From Paraburkholderia tuberum STM678 (GTDB lineage: Bacteria > Pseudomonadota > Gammaproteobacteria > Burkholderiales > Burkholderiaceae), in assembly GCF_902833905.1 (NCBI RefSeq), contig NZ_CADFGP010000006.1, positions 1 through 64,000 on the forward strand: a stretch of 64,000 nt of DNA. The letters are read 5' to 3'. Below are positions 7,376-15,581 of this stretch, one piece after another; position 1 is the stretch's first letter; the number at the start of each line of letters is the position of its first letter. The notes under the pieces are model-generated. The model was given only the letters and a program-made list of their open reading frames with translations, did not search any database and had not been told where the DNA came from. The translations under genes and the position numbers were made by a program.

Positions 7376-10006
7376 TTGGCCTTTCAATCGACTTTGCCCT
7401 TCGAGGCGTCCGCGCTGCCGGCGGACGCTTCGTCCCTGTTGCGATTGCTGCCGGGTCATGACGGACATTGGGACGAGCTGCGCGACGCGTCGGGCGCGCT
7501 GCGCGAGCCGTGGCGGCAGTTCTTCGCACTGCTCGGCGAAGACGGCGTGGCGCGGCTCGCGGACCATCACGCGTCGATCGCGCAGCAGATCCGCGACAAC
7601 GACATCAGCTACAACGTCTACGCGGACAACGGCAAGTCACGGCCGTGGGCGCTCGACCTTCTGCCGTTCCTGATCAGCGAGGCCGAGTGGGCGCACCTAG
7701 AGCGCGGCGTCGCGCAGCGCGCGCATCTGCTCAACGCGATCGTTGCCGACATCTACGGACCGCGGACGCTGCTCGAAGATGGCCGACTGCCGCCCGCGCT
7801 GGTGTTCGGCCATCCGGGCTATCTGCGTTCGGTGAAGGGCTTTACGCCGCCCGGCGGTCAGTATCTGCAGGTCGTCGCGCTCGATCTCGCGCGCACGCCG
7901 GGCGGCGAGTGGAGCGTGATCGCGCATCGCACCGAGGCGCCGTCCGGTCTCGGCTACGCGCTCGAAAACCGCCTGATCGTGTCGACGCTCCTCGCGGAGC
8001 CGTTCCGCTCGCTGCGCGTGAGCCGGCTCGCGCCGCTCTATTCGCAACTGATCGCGACGCTCGTGCAGGCCGCGCAAGCGACGATGCGCAATGAGGAAAG
8101 CGCTGACGCGTCACCGCATATCGCGCTGCTCACGCCCGGGCCGTACAGCGAAACCTATTTCGAGCATGTGTTTCTGGCGCGCTATCTCGGCGTCACGCTG
8201 GTCGAAGGCAAGGATCTGACCGTGCGCGGCGACCGGCTCTATCTGAAGACCCTGGCCGGCCTCGAACGCGTGCACGTCGTGCTGCGCCGGCTCGACGACG
8301 CATTCTGCGACCCGATCGAACTGCGCGCCGATTCGACGATCGGCGTGCCGGGGCTGTTGCAGGTGATGCGCGCGGGCAATGTGATCGTGTCGAACGTGCC
8401 GGGCTCGGGGTTCGCCGAGTCGCCGGCGTTGCACGGTTTCATGCCGGGTATCGCCGAAGCGTTGCTCGGCGAAGAACTGCTGCTGCCGGGCGTGCCGACC
8501 TGGTGGTGCGGCGAACGGGCCGCGCGCGAGCATGCGTTCGCGCATCTCGACGACGCGTTCATCGTGCCGACCTGGCCGCTCACGGGACGCGACGCGCCGC
8601 CCGGCATCGAAGGGGGCAGGCAGCCGCTCGCGGCATGGCGCGAGCGCATCGACGCGTTGCCCGACGCGTTCACGATCCAGCAGGAGCAGCGCTTTTCCTG
8701 CACGCCGCGCTTCGAGGAGGGCACGATCGGCGGAAGGCCGTCGGTGCTGCGCGTCTATGCGATCGCCGACGTCAACGGCGGCTGGCACGTGATGCCGGGC
8801 GGTTTCACGCGCATGGCCGCGGAGCGTCAGACCACGGTATCGATGCAGCACGGCGGCAGCAGCGTCGATACCTGGGTGCTGTCGAGCCAGCCAAGCTCGA
8901 CCTTCACACTGCTGCCTTCGCCGATGCAGCCCGCCGATCTCACGCGCAAGCATCGTACGGTATCGAGCCGTGCCGCGGAGAACCTGTTCTGGGCGGGCCG
9001 CTACGGCGAGCGGGCGGAAAACAACGTGCGTCTGCTGCGGCTGATTCTCGGCTCGCTCGAAGGCAACGACGCCGATTCGATGTTCGCGACGCTGGTCGAA
9101 CTCGCGACATGGTGCGGCCTCGTGCAGTCGGGCGACCTGGCGTCGCCGCACGGGCTGCCGTCGCCGCAGACGTTCGAGTGCGCGCTCGTCGCGAATCTCG
9201 GCGAGAGCGCGGGCAGCGTCAGCATCAGCCAGAACCTCAATTGCCAGGCGCGCGCGAACGGCGAGGTGCGCGGGCGTTTGTCGAATGATCATTGGCGCAT
9301 GATCCTCGCGGCGCGCAACGACTTTCAGGACGCGTTGCAGGTGTTGTCGCCAGCCGTGGGCGCGGGCAACGGCGGCGCGGGTGCCACGAGCAGCGGCAAT
9401 GCGTTCGATCGCTACGACCGCGTGACGCTGGCGAATGCGCTCGAGCATCTGTCGGTGCAGCTATCGGCGATCAGCGGCGCGCAGGGCGACCGCATGACGC
9501 GCGATGAGGCGTGGCGGCTGCTGTTCGTCGGGCGTCATATCGAACGCGTCGCGACGATGGCCGCGTTCATGCGCGGCGTCGCCGTGAACGGCCAGCTCGC
9601 GACGCCGGCCGGCTTCGATCTGCTGCTGCAAATGTTCGACAGCACGCTCACGTATCGCTCGCTGTATCCGGGACGTTTCGAAGTACCGGCGCTGCTCGAT
9701 CTGCTCGTGATCGAACCGCATAATCCGCGCGGCATTTATGGCGTATACGAGCGCCTGCGCAACAAACTCGACGAGATCGCCATCGCGGCGGGCAGTGTGC
9801 GGCATCGGCCGTTCGCGGAGTTGCTGCCGCCCGTCGAATCGCTGCCGACGCTCGAATCGCTGTGCGAGGTCGACGAACAGGACTCGTATGGCAAGCTGAT
9901 TGCGCTGTGCGATCAGATCGGCAGCTTCGCCAATGCGGCCGCGCATGAGATCAGCGCGCGCTATTTCAGTCACGCGACCACGGTTGCCTCGCAGGTGTGG
10001 GCATGA
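7376..10006 (+). CDS. circularly permuted ATP-grasp / alpha-E domain fusion protein
   Basis: An 876-residue fusion. Residues about 70-500 match the circularly permuted type-2 ATP-grasp proteins (former DUF404/407, COG2308): ISYNVYADN, LENRLIVSTLL, LLTPGPYSETYFEHVFLA, LVEGKDL. From about residue 530 the alpha-E domain (former DUF403, COG2307) begins with SSRAAENLFWAGRYGERAEN and runs to the end. Both parts exist as separate genes in cluster II. An oddity: where the cluster II enzyme has VVKEVHGAGGYGM, this protein reads FIVPTWPLTGRDAPP, so the Lys and Gly-rich loop expected to hold ATP are not evident. The TTG start at 7376 lacks a clear Shine-Dalgarno sequence and is uncertain. The gene is translationally coupled (ATGA) to the next one. 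Confidence 0.87.
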   Translation: MAFQSTLPFEASALPADASSLLRLLPGHDGHWDELRDASGALREPWRQFFALLGEDGVARLADHHASIAQQIRDNDISYNVYADNGKSRPWALDLLPFLISEAEWAHLERGVAQRAHLLNAIVADIYGPRTLLEDGRLPPALVFGHPGYLRSVKGFTPPGGQYLQVVALDLARTPGGEWSVIAHRTEAPSGLGYALENRLIVSTLLAEPFRSLRVSRLAPLYSQLIATLVQAAQATMRNEESADASPHIALLTPGPYSETYFEHVFLARYLGVTLVEGKDLTVRGDRLYLKTLAGLERVHVVLRRLDDAFCDPIELRADSTIGVPGLLQVMRAGNVIVSNVPGSGFAESPALHGFMPGIAEALLGEELLLPGVPTWWCGERAAREHAFAHLDDAFIVPTWPLTGRDAPPGIEGGRQPLAAWRERIDALPDAFTIQQEQRFSCTPRFEEGTIGGRPSVLRVYAIADVNGGWHVMPGGFTRMAAERQTTVSMQHGGSSVDTWVLSSQPSSTFTLLPSPMQPADLTRKHRTVSSRAAENLFWAGRYGERAENNVRLLRLILGSLEGNDADSMFATLVELATWCGLVQSGDLASPHGLPSPQTFECALVANLGESAGSVSISQNLNCQARANGEVRGRLSNDHWRMILAARNDFQDALQVLSPAVGAGNGGAGATSSGNAFDRYDRVTLANALEHLSVQLSAISGAQGDRMTRDEAWRLLFVGRHIERVATMAAFMRGVAVNGQLATPAGFDLLLQMFDSTLTYRSLYPGRFEVPALLDLLVIEPHNPRGIYGVYERLRNKLDEIAIAAGSVRHRPFAELLPPVESLPTLESLCEVDEQDSYGKLIALCDQIGSFANAAAHEISARYFSHATTVASQVWA

Positions 10007-10893
10007 AGAACGCGTCGACGGTGCTGTCTGTTTCGCATCGCACTGTCTACCATTACTCGACGTATGTCGAAACCGCGCAGCATCTGGCGACGATCCGGCC
10101 GCTCGCGTGTCCGTGGCAGCGTGTGATCTCACGCAGCGAGCGGATCGAGCCGCAGCCGTCGTATCAGCATAGCCGCATCGACGCATTCGGCAACGACGTG
10201 CTGTACTTCGCGCTCGATACACCGCACGAGCGCCTGCAACTCGTCAGCGAAACCACGGTCGCGCTGACGCCGCGCTGGACCAACCTCGACGCCGAGGCCA
10301 CCCCGCCCTGGGAGACGGTGGCCGAGGCGCTGCGGTTTCGCGTGGGCGGCGCGTTCTGTGCCGAGGCGGAGTACTGCTTCGCTTCGCCGAATATTGCGCT
10401 GCGGCCGACGCTGCGCGCCTATGCGTTGCCGAGCTTCACGCCCGGCCGGTCGCTCGTCGCGGGCGCGATCGATCTGATGCATCGGATTCACGAGGACTTC
10501 GCGTACAAGCCGTCGGCGACGCTGTTCGACACGCCGGCCGAACGCGCGTTTGAGCTGAAGAGCGGCGTTTGTCAGGATTTCGCGCAGGTGATGATCGGCT
10601 GTCTGCGCTCGCTTGGTTTGCCCGCCCGCTACGTCAGCGGCTATCTGCGCAACGATCCGCCGCCGGGACACCCGCGCCTGATTGGCGCGGATGCTTCGCA
10701 CGCTTGGGTATCGGTGCATTGTCCGGCCAGCGGCTGGATCGATCTCGATCCGACCAATGACGTGCTCGCCGATCTGGATCATGTGACGCTCGCGATCGGG
10801 CGCGATTACAGCGACGTGTCACTGCTTCGCGGGACGATTCTTGGCGGCGGCGCGCATCGGATGGAAGTCGGGGTGACGGTGCTGGAGTTGTGA
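10003..10893 (+). CDS. transglutaminase-like protein (cluster I)
   Basis: A 296-residue protein with the N-terminal beta domain (VSHRTVYHYSTYVETAQHL) followed by a transglutaminase core. The catalytic residues are visible: Cys in SGVCQDFAQVMIGCLRSLG, His in DASHAWVSVH and Asp in GWIDLDPTND. Such bacterial proteins usually act as papain-fold peptidases or amidases rather than cross-linking enzymes. The ATG at 10003 overlaps the previous stop in ATGA, so translation is probably coupled. It is a paralogue of the gene at 43166. Confidence 0.88.
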   Translation: MKNASTVLSVSHRTVYHYSTYVETAQHLATIRPLACPWQRVISRSERIEPQPSYQHSRIDAFGNDVLYFALDTPHERLQLVSETTVALTPRWTNLDAEATPPWETVAEALRFRVGGAFCAEAEYCFASPNIALRPTLRAYALPSFTPGRSLVAGAIDLMHRIHEDFAYKPSATLFDTPAERAFELKSGVCQDFAQVMIGCLRSLGLPARYVSGYLRNDPPPGHPRLIGADASHAWVSVHCPASGWIDLDPTNDVLADLDHVTLAIGRDYSDVSLLRGTILGGGAHRMEVGVTVLEL

Positions 10894-11076
10894 TTGCGGG
10901 CGCGGTTCGGTGCCGGTATTGGACCGAGGTCGGCCAACTATTCGCCCCGCAACTCATTGTCGAGCAGAACGCGAATAAAGCCGAATCGCGTTGACTGTCT
11001 GTGGCCCGGAACGCTGATCGACCAGCTACGATTATTGGCCTTCTCGCGCAATTCAGGCTCCGCTAGAAGTCCTGCT

Positions 11077-11316
11077 GTGACTGTCGAGGAAAGACACGAA
11101 CGCCGCAACCTGCTGGAGCTCATGATCCAGATCGGCGAGAACTACCACGCGACCAATCGCACCAATCAGGAACTGTTCACCGTGCTTGCGCTTGACGCCA
11201 AGCGGCTTCCTAACCGCCAACTGACACCGGGAGACGCGGCAGCGCTTCTCGCTGACCCTGCGCAGGGCGCGAACGGGAAACTGGCGGCTATGGACGCTTC
11301 ATGGGCAAAGCACTGA
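11077..11316 (+). CDS. hypothetical protein, possibly a fragment
   Basis: A 79-residue frame from a GTG at 11077, ending just before a good terminator. The protein is soluble, helical-looking and charged (VEERHERRNLLELMIQIGEN at the start). I do not recognise it. The frame is open further upstream to 10894, but that part overlaps an antisense frame and looks non-coding. It sits at the junction between cluster I and the low-GC island and may be a remnant. Confidence 0.4.
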   Translation: MTVEERHERRNLLELMIQIGENYHATNRTNQELFTVLALDAKRLPNRQLTPGDAAALLADPAQGANGKLAAMDASWAKH

Positions 11317-11337
11317 CCAGCGTCGGTCACTTACGGT

Positions 11338-11363
11338 AAAAGCGGCTCAATGCCGCTTTTTTT
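11338..11363 (+). terminator. rho-independent terminator
   Basis: AGCGGCTCAATGCCGCT (11341-11357) forms a short GC stem and is followed by seven T residues. It closes transcription from the gene ending at 11316 and separates cluster I from the island downstream. Confidence 0.85.
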
Positions 11364-11522
11364 GTTGGACGGTGATATTGGAAAACTGCACCTGAAAATG
11401 AGATGGACAGAGCAATTGTGAATATCTGTCAAAACGGGATTATCTCGAATTAAAGTCATTGACCGTGACCCGTTTAAATGGTTTATTCGATAGATGTTTT
11501 GCTGGAAAACAGAAGAGGTCAA

Positions 11523-11690
11523 ATGGGAAAACTGAAACAGGATGGTGCCGTGGGCAAGGAAGAATGCCTGCTTTGCCGTATCACCTATTTAGTCTACTTA
11601 AACTTCACGCCAATACCGTCTGCAATGGGTCTGAATGTCGAATCCGGCGAATTTTTCCCGCGGGATGGACTTCAGTTGTATCCGATCTGA
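11523..11690 (+). CDS. truncated copy of the island's delivery-domain protein
   Basis: A 55-residue protein with a good ribosome-binding site (AGAAGAGG before the ATG at 11523). Its sequence ECLLCRITYLVYLN...PSAMGLNVESGEFF matches KCLDCRITFKIYKG...PHAMTTNPKSGERI in the protein at 11789, so it is a paralogue of that protein's N-terminal module only. It ends at a stop before the C-terminal beta domain. Base composition is well below the flanks in GC. It may be a leftover of duplication or recombination between effector modules. Confidence 0.6.
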   Translation: MGKLKQDGAVGKEECLLCRITYLVYLNFTPIPSAMGLNVESGEFFPRDGLQLYPI

Positions 11691-11788
11691 ACCATAGCGC
11701 GGAGGGTAACTGATGGTGCTCTTACGCGTGCTCAATGGTCTGATGATCTGATGGTCTGAGAGCGCGAATTAACCTATGGGAGGGTCCA

Positions 11789-12244
11789 ATGTATGAAAGG
11801 ATGCGCTCCGCAGAGGCGATCATTGCAGAAATGAAGGCTCGCTTTGCGGATATGTTCGAGGGATCAGATAACCGGAAATGTCTTGATTGCCGTATTACAT
11901 TCAAGATATACAAAGGGTGGCCTGATATGCCTCATGCAATGACGACGAATCCTAAATCCGGGGAGCGGATTCCGATTAATGCGATCAGGGCTCTCCCGTC
12001 CGGTTACGACATGAGGCAGGCGTTAGGGCAAGGCGAGGGGTGCCTCTGTCGCAGTCGACCTGCAGGCCCGTTCGATGAACGGTTCACCATCAGGGATTAC
12101 AACGGCAACCCTGTGCCAGATGTGCGATACCGGATTCTCGCCGAAGGCAAAGAAATCTGTAGCGGCAAGACAAACGCAGCCGGGCAGACTTCTCGCGTTA
12201 CAACGCAGGGTTTCAAGTTTCTTGCGATTGAAGTGGAGCGCTAG
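11789..12244 (+). CDS. delivery-domain protein upstream of the M35 toxin (type VI-like)
   Basis: A 151-residue protein. The N-terminal half carries CLDCRITFKIYKGW and SGERIPINAI, shared with the truncated copy upstream. The C-terminal 60 residues read FTIRDYNGNPVPDVRYRI...GKTNAAGQTSRV, a pattern (F-x-I-x-D-x-x-G-x-P ... G-x-T-x-x-x-G-x-T) common in the carrier or adaptor parts of VgrG- and PAAR-linked type VI secretion cargo. The toxin gene starts 4 bases after the stop, so they are one operon. A Shine-Dalgarno GGGAGG precedes the ATG. No VgrG or PAAR gene lies in the window, so the assignment rests on this pattern and on the neighbours. Confidence 0.6.
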   Translation: MYERMRSAEAIIAEMKARFADMFEGSDNRKCLDCRITFKIYKGWPDMPHAMTTNPKSGERIPINAIRALPSGYDMRQALGQGEGCLCRSRPAGPFDERFTIRDYNGNPVPDVRYRILAEGKEICSGKTNAAGQTSRVTTQGFKFLAIEVER

Positions 12245-12248
12245 CAAA

Positions 12249-12926
12249 GTGAACGACAACACCGAATGGGTAACTCTCGATGACACTGCTTTTACAAACA
12301 CGACTCCTGGTTCAAATAGGGACGTCACGATCAACACGACCTCTATCTGCCCGAACATGACCAACAAGGAGTTTCGCAGACAGGCTATGCGGGCACGCGA
12401 TATCGGCGTCGAGTTAATCAAAAAACGCATTGAGGGCCTTGCACGTTGGGACACGAAAGAGCAGGACCGGGTGACGACCTTCTTTGCAAGTGCGGATGTA
12501 CATGCAAAGAGGGTACTTAGCGAAGGGCTTCCGAGATTGCTTGCAGCGATGCAGCAACTGGAGCCAGAAAGGATTGTGCGATGGGACAGTGAAACAAACC
12601 GGCACCTGTCGTGTGCGGTCACGCCGGATTCGGGCGTCAATCACGCCGCAGTCTGCAAACCAGATTCGGAAAAACCGGTTATCGCTATTTACTCGAAGTT
12701 TTGTGAAAGTCCATTTGCCCAGTTGTGGGGAATATGCAAGGTCAAGACGATAATCCATGAATGTACGCACTTCACAGACACTTTTAATTCGCAAGACCAC
12801 ATGTATCTCGACAGCGAAGCGGGGGCGATGATCTTCGCGAGAAATAAGCCTCATCAGGCGATTAGCAACGCGGACAGCATCGCTGGCTACATAGCGACAT
12901 TCGATGGAGTTAATATCGCACCATGA
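12249..12926 (+). CDS. M35-like (aspzincin) zinc metallopeptidase, probable secreted effector
   Basis: A 225-residue protein without a signal peptide. HECTH at residues 170-174 is the zinc motif, preceded by KTII. The following segment, with Asp183 in SQDHMYLD and then AISNADS (204-210), matches deuterolysin-type M35 enzymes, where HExxH plus a downstream Asp bind zinc and an NADS-like motif follows. A GTG start at 12249 is chosen because it follows the previous stop closely and lacks the random residues of the longer frame. Absence of a signal peptide, a carrier-like gene upstream and a periplasmic partner downstream fit an antibacterial or anti-host effector exported by type VI secretion. 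Delivery route and target are inference. Confidence 0.7.
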   Translation: MNDNTEWVTLDDTAFTNTTPGSNRDVTINTTSICPNMTNKEFRRQAMRARDIGVELIKKRIEGLARWDTKEQDRVTTFFASADVHAKRVLSEGLPRLLAAMQQLEPERIVRWDSETNRHLSCAVTPDSGVNHAAVCKPDSEKPVIAIYSKFCESPFAQLWGICKVKTIIHECTHFTDTFNSQDHMYLDSEAGAMIFARNKPHQAISNADSIAGYIATFDGVNIAP

Positions 12927-13417
12927 GTAGACAACCGATTTTGCGCGGTGGCCTTCTCGCGGCATTGCTTGCCGTGTGGTTTTGCTTGGGACGCCCGGTT
13001 AATGCTTGTACTATCGGAGAGGTAGCGGCTATTGAGTTGCCATTCAACACGGTCGAACTTTCAAAGGAAAATCGGCGCGCAATCGCAGAGGCGGTGGAAG
13101 AGGCAAAGAAGTGGCCTGACGTGCAGATTCAGGCGATTGTGATGGCCGGTGCATATATTGGCGAGCACGATCTTGACGTTTTGCAGGAGCGCCGTGGGGA
13201 AAACGTGCAAGCGTATTTGAGGAAGCTCGGTATCAGAAGTGAGAATATCTATATCGTGCCGAAAACTCTTGCGGATGGGTTCGTGGTGAAGCGGGCTGAC
13301 GGTGAACTAGCTGTCCGCCAGATCGAAGTTGAGTTGCATCCGATCTGTAAAGGTAGCTGCGCATGGATGTGCAACGATCCAAGAGTGACCCCACGCACCA
13401 AGGTTATCAACCCGTAA
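12923..13417 (+). CDS. periplasmic OmpA-like partner, probable immunity protein
   Basis: A 164-residue protein with a clear signal peptide ending VNACT. The middle (IELPFNTVELSKENRRAIAE ... RRGENVQAYLRKLGI) resembles a divergent OmpA/MotB-like alpha-beta domain, and the C terminus has a small Cys cluster (CKGSCAWMC). It overlaps the metallopeptidase gene by four bases (ATGA), the tight coupling usual for toxin/immunity pairs. A periplasmic location would fit protection against an incoming peptidase. No direct homology to a named immunity family was recognised. Confidence 0.6.
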   Translation: MSRQPILRGGLLAALLAVWFCLGRPVNACTIGEVAAIELPFNTVELSKENRRAIAEAVEEAKKWPDVQIQAIVMAGAYIGEHDLDVLQERRGENVQAYLRKLGIRSENIYIVPKTLADGFVVKRADGELAVRQIEVELHPICKGSCAWMCNDPRVTPRTKVINP

Positions 13418-13427
13418 GCACAAGAAT

Positions 13428-13450
13428 AGGGCCCGGCCTCGGCGGGGCTT
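13428..13450 (+). terminator. probable terminator of the effector operon
   Basis: A GC-rich inverted repeat around GCCCGGCCTCGGCGGGGC is followed by TTTT and lies shortly after the immunity gene. Confidence 0.55.
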
Positions 13451-13859
13451 TTCATTCCAGCGTGAAACAGAATCACAGATCGCGCGCCGAGGCATGCAGC
13501 GACCGGGCACCACCACGACCGAGCATAGGCGATATCACCGATGAACTCGATGTCGGTCAGCACGAAGCCGTTAGGACCCATCCAGCTCAGTTCAACATCC
13601 TGCAGCGGCGGCAGCGGTTGCGCATCTGCCGAGCCGGATTGCTGGAAGCTCGCCACCTTGCTGGTGCGCTTGTATTGCGCGGACTGTTCGTGATTAATGG
13701 TTACGTCGCCGCACACCGGCTCGGCAGCTTCGATATCGCGTTTATGCCGGTCTTTGCCGCGCTCGCGCATCGGTGTGGCAAGTACTCTCATGGGCTTCGT
13801 AAGGGCTATCAGGATCAGGAATTCTCGGCACGGGGACAGCGCGAACCATTCCAGCGCCT
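13451..13859. other. gap with a possible minus-strand gene fragment
   Basis: No complete gene is evident. The minus strand between about 13500 and 13791 reads like protein near its end (VELSWMGPNGFVLTDIEFI followed by AYARSWWC), but I cannot name it and it has no clear start or terminator. It may be the remnant of a gene disrupted when the island arrived. Confidence 0.3.
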
Positions 13860-14470
13860 TTACCGCGTGACTCGCAGAAGCCCCATCATTTTCACAGCGT
13901 TGCGCCGCGCGATATCGCGATAGCAGTTGTTGAACAGGACGTGTGTGCGCGCCGTGCGCCCCGCAATGTCCTCGATCGGTGGCGCGAGTTCGCGAAGCTC
14001 GTCGTCGCTATCGTCATGGTTGAACCGTTCCGCCGCCGACTCGGCGCCGCCCCATGTCGACGCGGTGCGGCTATGCAGCCGTACGATTGCGAGTTCGGGC
14101 GACGTCGCTTCCCAAACTGAGTGCGCGCGCTTCGTCACGCCTTCCGGCGCATCGACAATCACGTGAACGATCCCGCGTTCACGCTCCATCGCAAGGGTTG
14201 ACTCGCGGTGCTTCTCGCTCAACCAGCTCTCGTGCCGAAATTCGAACGCGGTCACAAACGGGTGCATGCGCTCGGCGCAGTGCTCGACGAGCCTCATCGC
14301 TTTCGGTACTGCGGTTATCCAGTGCGGAAACTGGAATAGCACCGCGCCGAGCTTGCCCGCCACACGTGCAGTGGCTGCAGGGCCGCAAAGAAGCGCGCCC
14401 ACAGTTCCTCGATAACTGGCGGCGGTACATCCTTGTAATAGAGATTCTCATGAGGTCGCGCGGGTAACGA
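13860..14470 (-). pseudogene. DUF72 (YecE-like) gene, truncated and frameshifted
   Basis: The minus strand encodes most of a DUF72 protein in two frames. The upstream part reads LPARPHENLYYKDVPPPVIE and LWARFFAALQPL. The downstream part reads VAGKLGAVLFQFPHWI, FEFRHESWL, WEATSPELAIVRLHSR and THVLFNNCYRD. The frames join at about 14362-14365, where an extra GT dinucleotide restores continuity if removed. The first ~80 residues, with the usual start of the TIM-barrel domain, are missing. The gene is therefore broken twice. Confidence 0.78.
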
Positions 14471-14642
14471 TCGAGGTCGGTTCACGACCCGTAACTGCCT
14501 TTCGACTCCTACCGTTGAGCGACCGCACTTGGTCCAGCAGCGGGCGGTCGCAGCCGCGAACGCCACATCACCTCTCGGTTGAAGGCACGAGCCCGCGATC
14601 GATCGCCAGTCACGGTGCCTGGCCTGATCTGATGAAAAAGCG

Positions 14643-15014
14643 CTACTGCGAAACTGGCGCGTTAGATGGTGCGTCCGCTGGCATCTGCGGTAGTGGCACT
14701 GCTGCTGCGTTGTTCGTGCCGCTGCCCGTCGCTCCCGTTTGCCCGCGATGGCCTCGGTGCGAACTGCGTACCACGGTGGGCTCGCTCGCCGCCACCGGCC
14801 GCATTGGCGGATGCGCGATGTACTGAAAGTTTTCATTAACCGCGCTATTGCCCGTATCGAACGACCGGTGGATGAACACGCTGCTACTAACGGGTGAACT
14901 GGCTTGCGCGAAAGCCATCGGCCCGATCGACATCATGGCTGCGCCCACCGCCGCACTCACGGCAAGAATGTGCATGAGCAGACCGGCATTACGGGCTGTC
15001 GGACGTGCTTTCAA
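14643..15014 (-). CDS. small exported hypothetical protein
   Basis: A 123-residue protein with a signal peptide (LAVSAAVGAAMMSI...AFAQA). The mature part is short, low in complexity and rich in Ser, Pro, Ala and His (SSHRGHRGQTGATGSGTNN). It starts at a TTG (15014) with a strong GAAGGAG seven to eight bases upstream, which decides the start. I do not recognise the family. It lies alone upstream of the DUF72 remnant. Confidence 0.65.
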   Translation of the reverse strand: MKARPTARNAGLLMHILAVSAAVGAAMMSIGPMAFAQASSPVSSSVFIHRSFDTGNSAVNENFQYIAHPPMRPVAASEPTVVRSSHRGHRGQTGATGSGTNNAAAVPLPQMPADAPSNAPVSQ

Positions 15015-15581
15015 TTTACGTCTCCTTCAATATACGTGCGGTTCGCAACCGCTTGCAGCGGGCAGCCGTTTTACCGTTGGGTACGCTGGCTCAAAAAATT
15101 GGCCCACGTTGAGGAGGCGCGGGCCGAGCGGAGAAAAACACGAAGCGCTGCCGGGGGAAAAGGCCAGACCAGTCTAGTCCGAGTCATGGAAAAGAAGGTT
15201 TCATACTGGATTACAGGTGTTACTCGATATAACTGATCGATGAATCGCGCCGGGAATTCTCCGGATCTGGTGCGAGTTGCCTGCTGCCCACTCCCGAAAC
15301 AGCGCTTGAAAATGAAGCTGGCTCGTCCGGCGAATCATCGGTCGCCGTCGCTTCGCCAAGTGGCGACTGATAGCTCATCCGCAGACGTTCGCCAACCGAC
15401 TGCGAAGGACCGTTCGTGGCCGGGTCCTGCCCGATGCGGTCGGCGGGAGTCGGCCGGATATAGCCTTTCAACATTCACGTTAGCGGCCTGTCATGACCGA
15501 ATGGTGCCGGAAAGCCTCAATACGAGATTTCGAAATGTGATTTCCGCTGAACCATATGTGCGAGTTCGAAGGTCGAGTCGT
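15015..15581. other. intergenic region with weak ORFs
   Basis: No gene can be supported firmly. A minus-strand frame at 15220-15474 (84 residues, ATG) has plausible composition but no ribosome-binding site, and it overlaps an equally weak plus-strand frame. The segment should carry the promoter of the TTG-start gene at 15014. Confidence 0.3.

Noticed and set aside
10938..11123. Minus-strand 61-residue frame with a HicA-like ending (SISVPGHRQSTRFGFIRVLL)
   Set aside because: The resemblance is limited to about 25 residues, there is no HicB partner, and a plus-strand frame overlaps it. At best a remnant.
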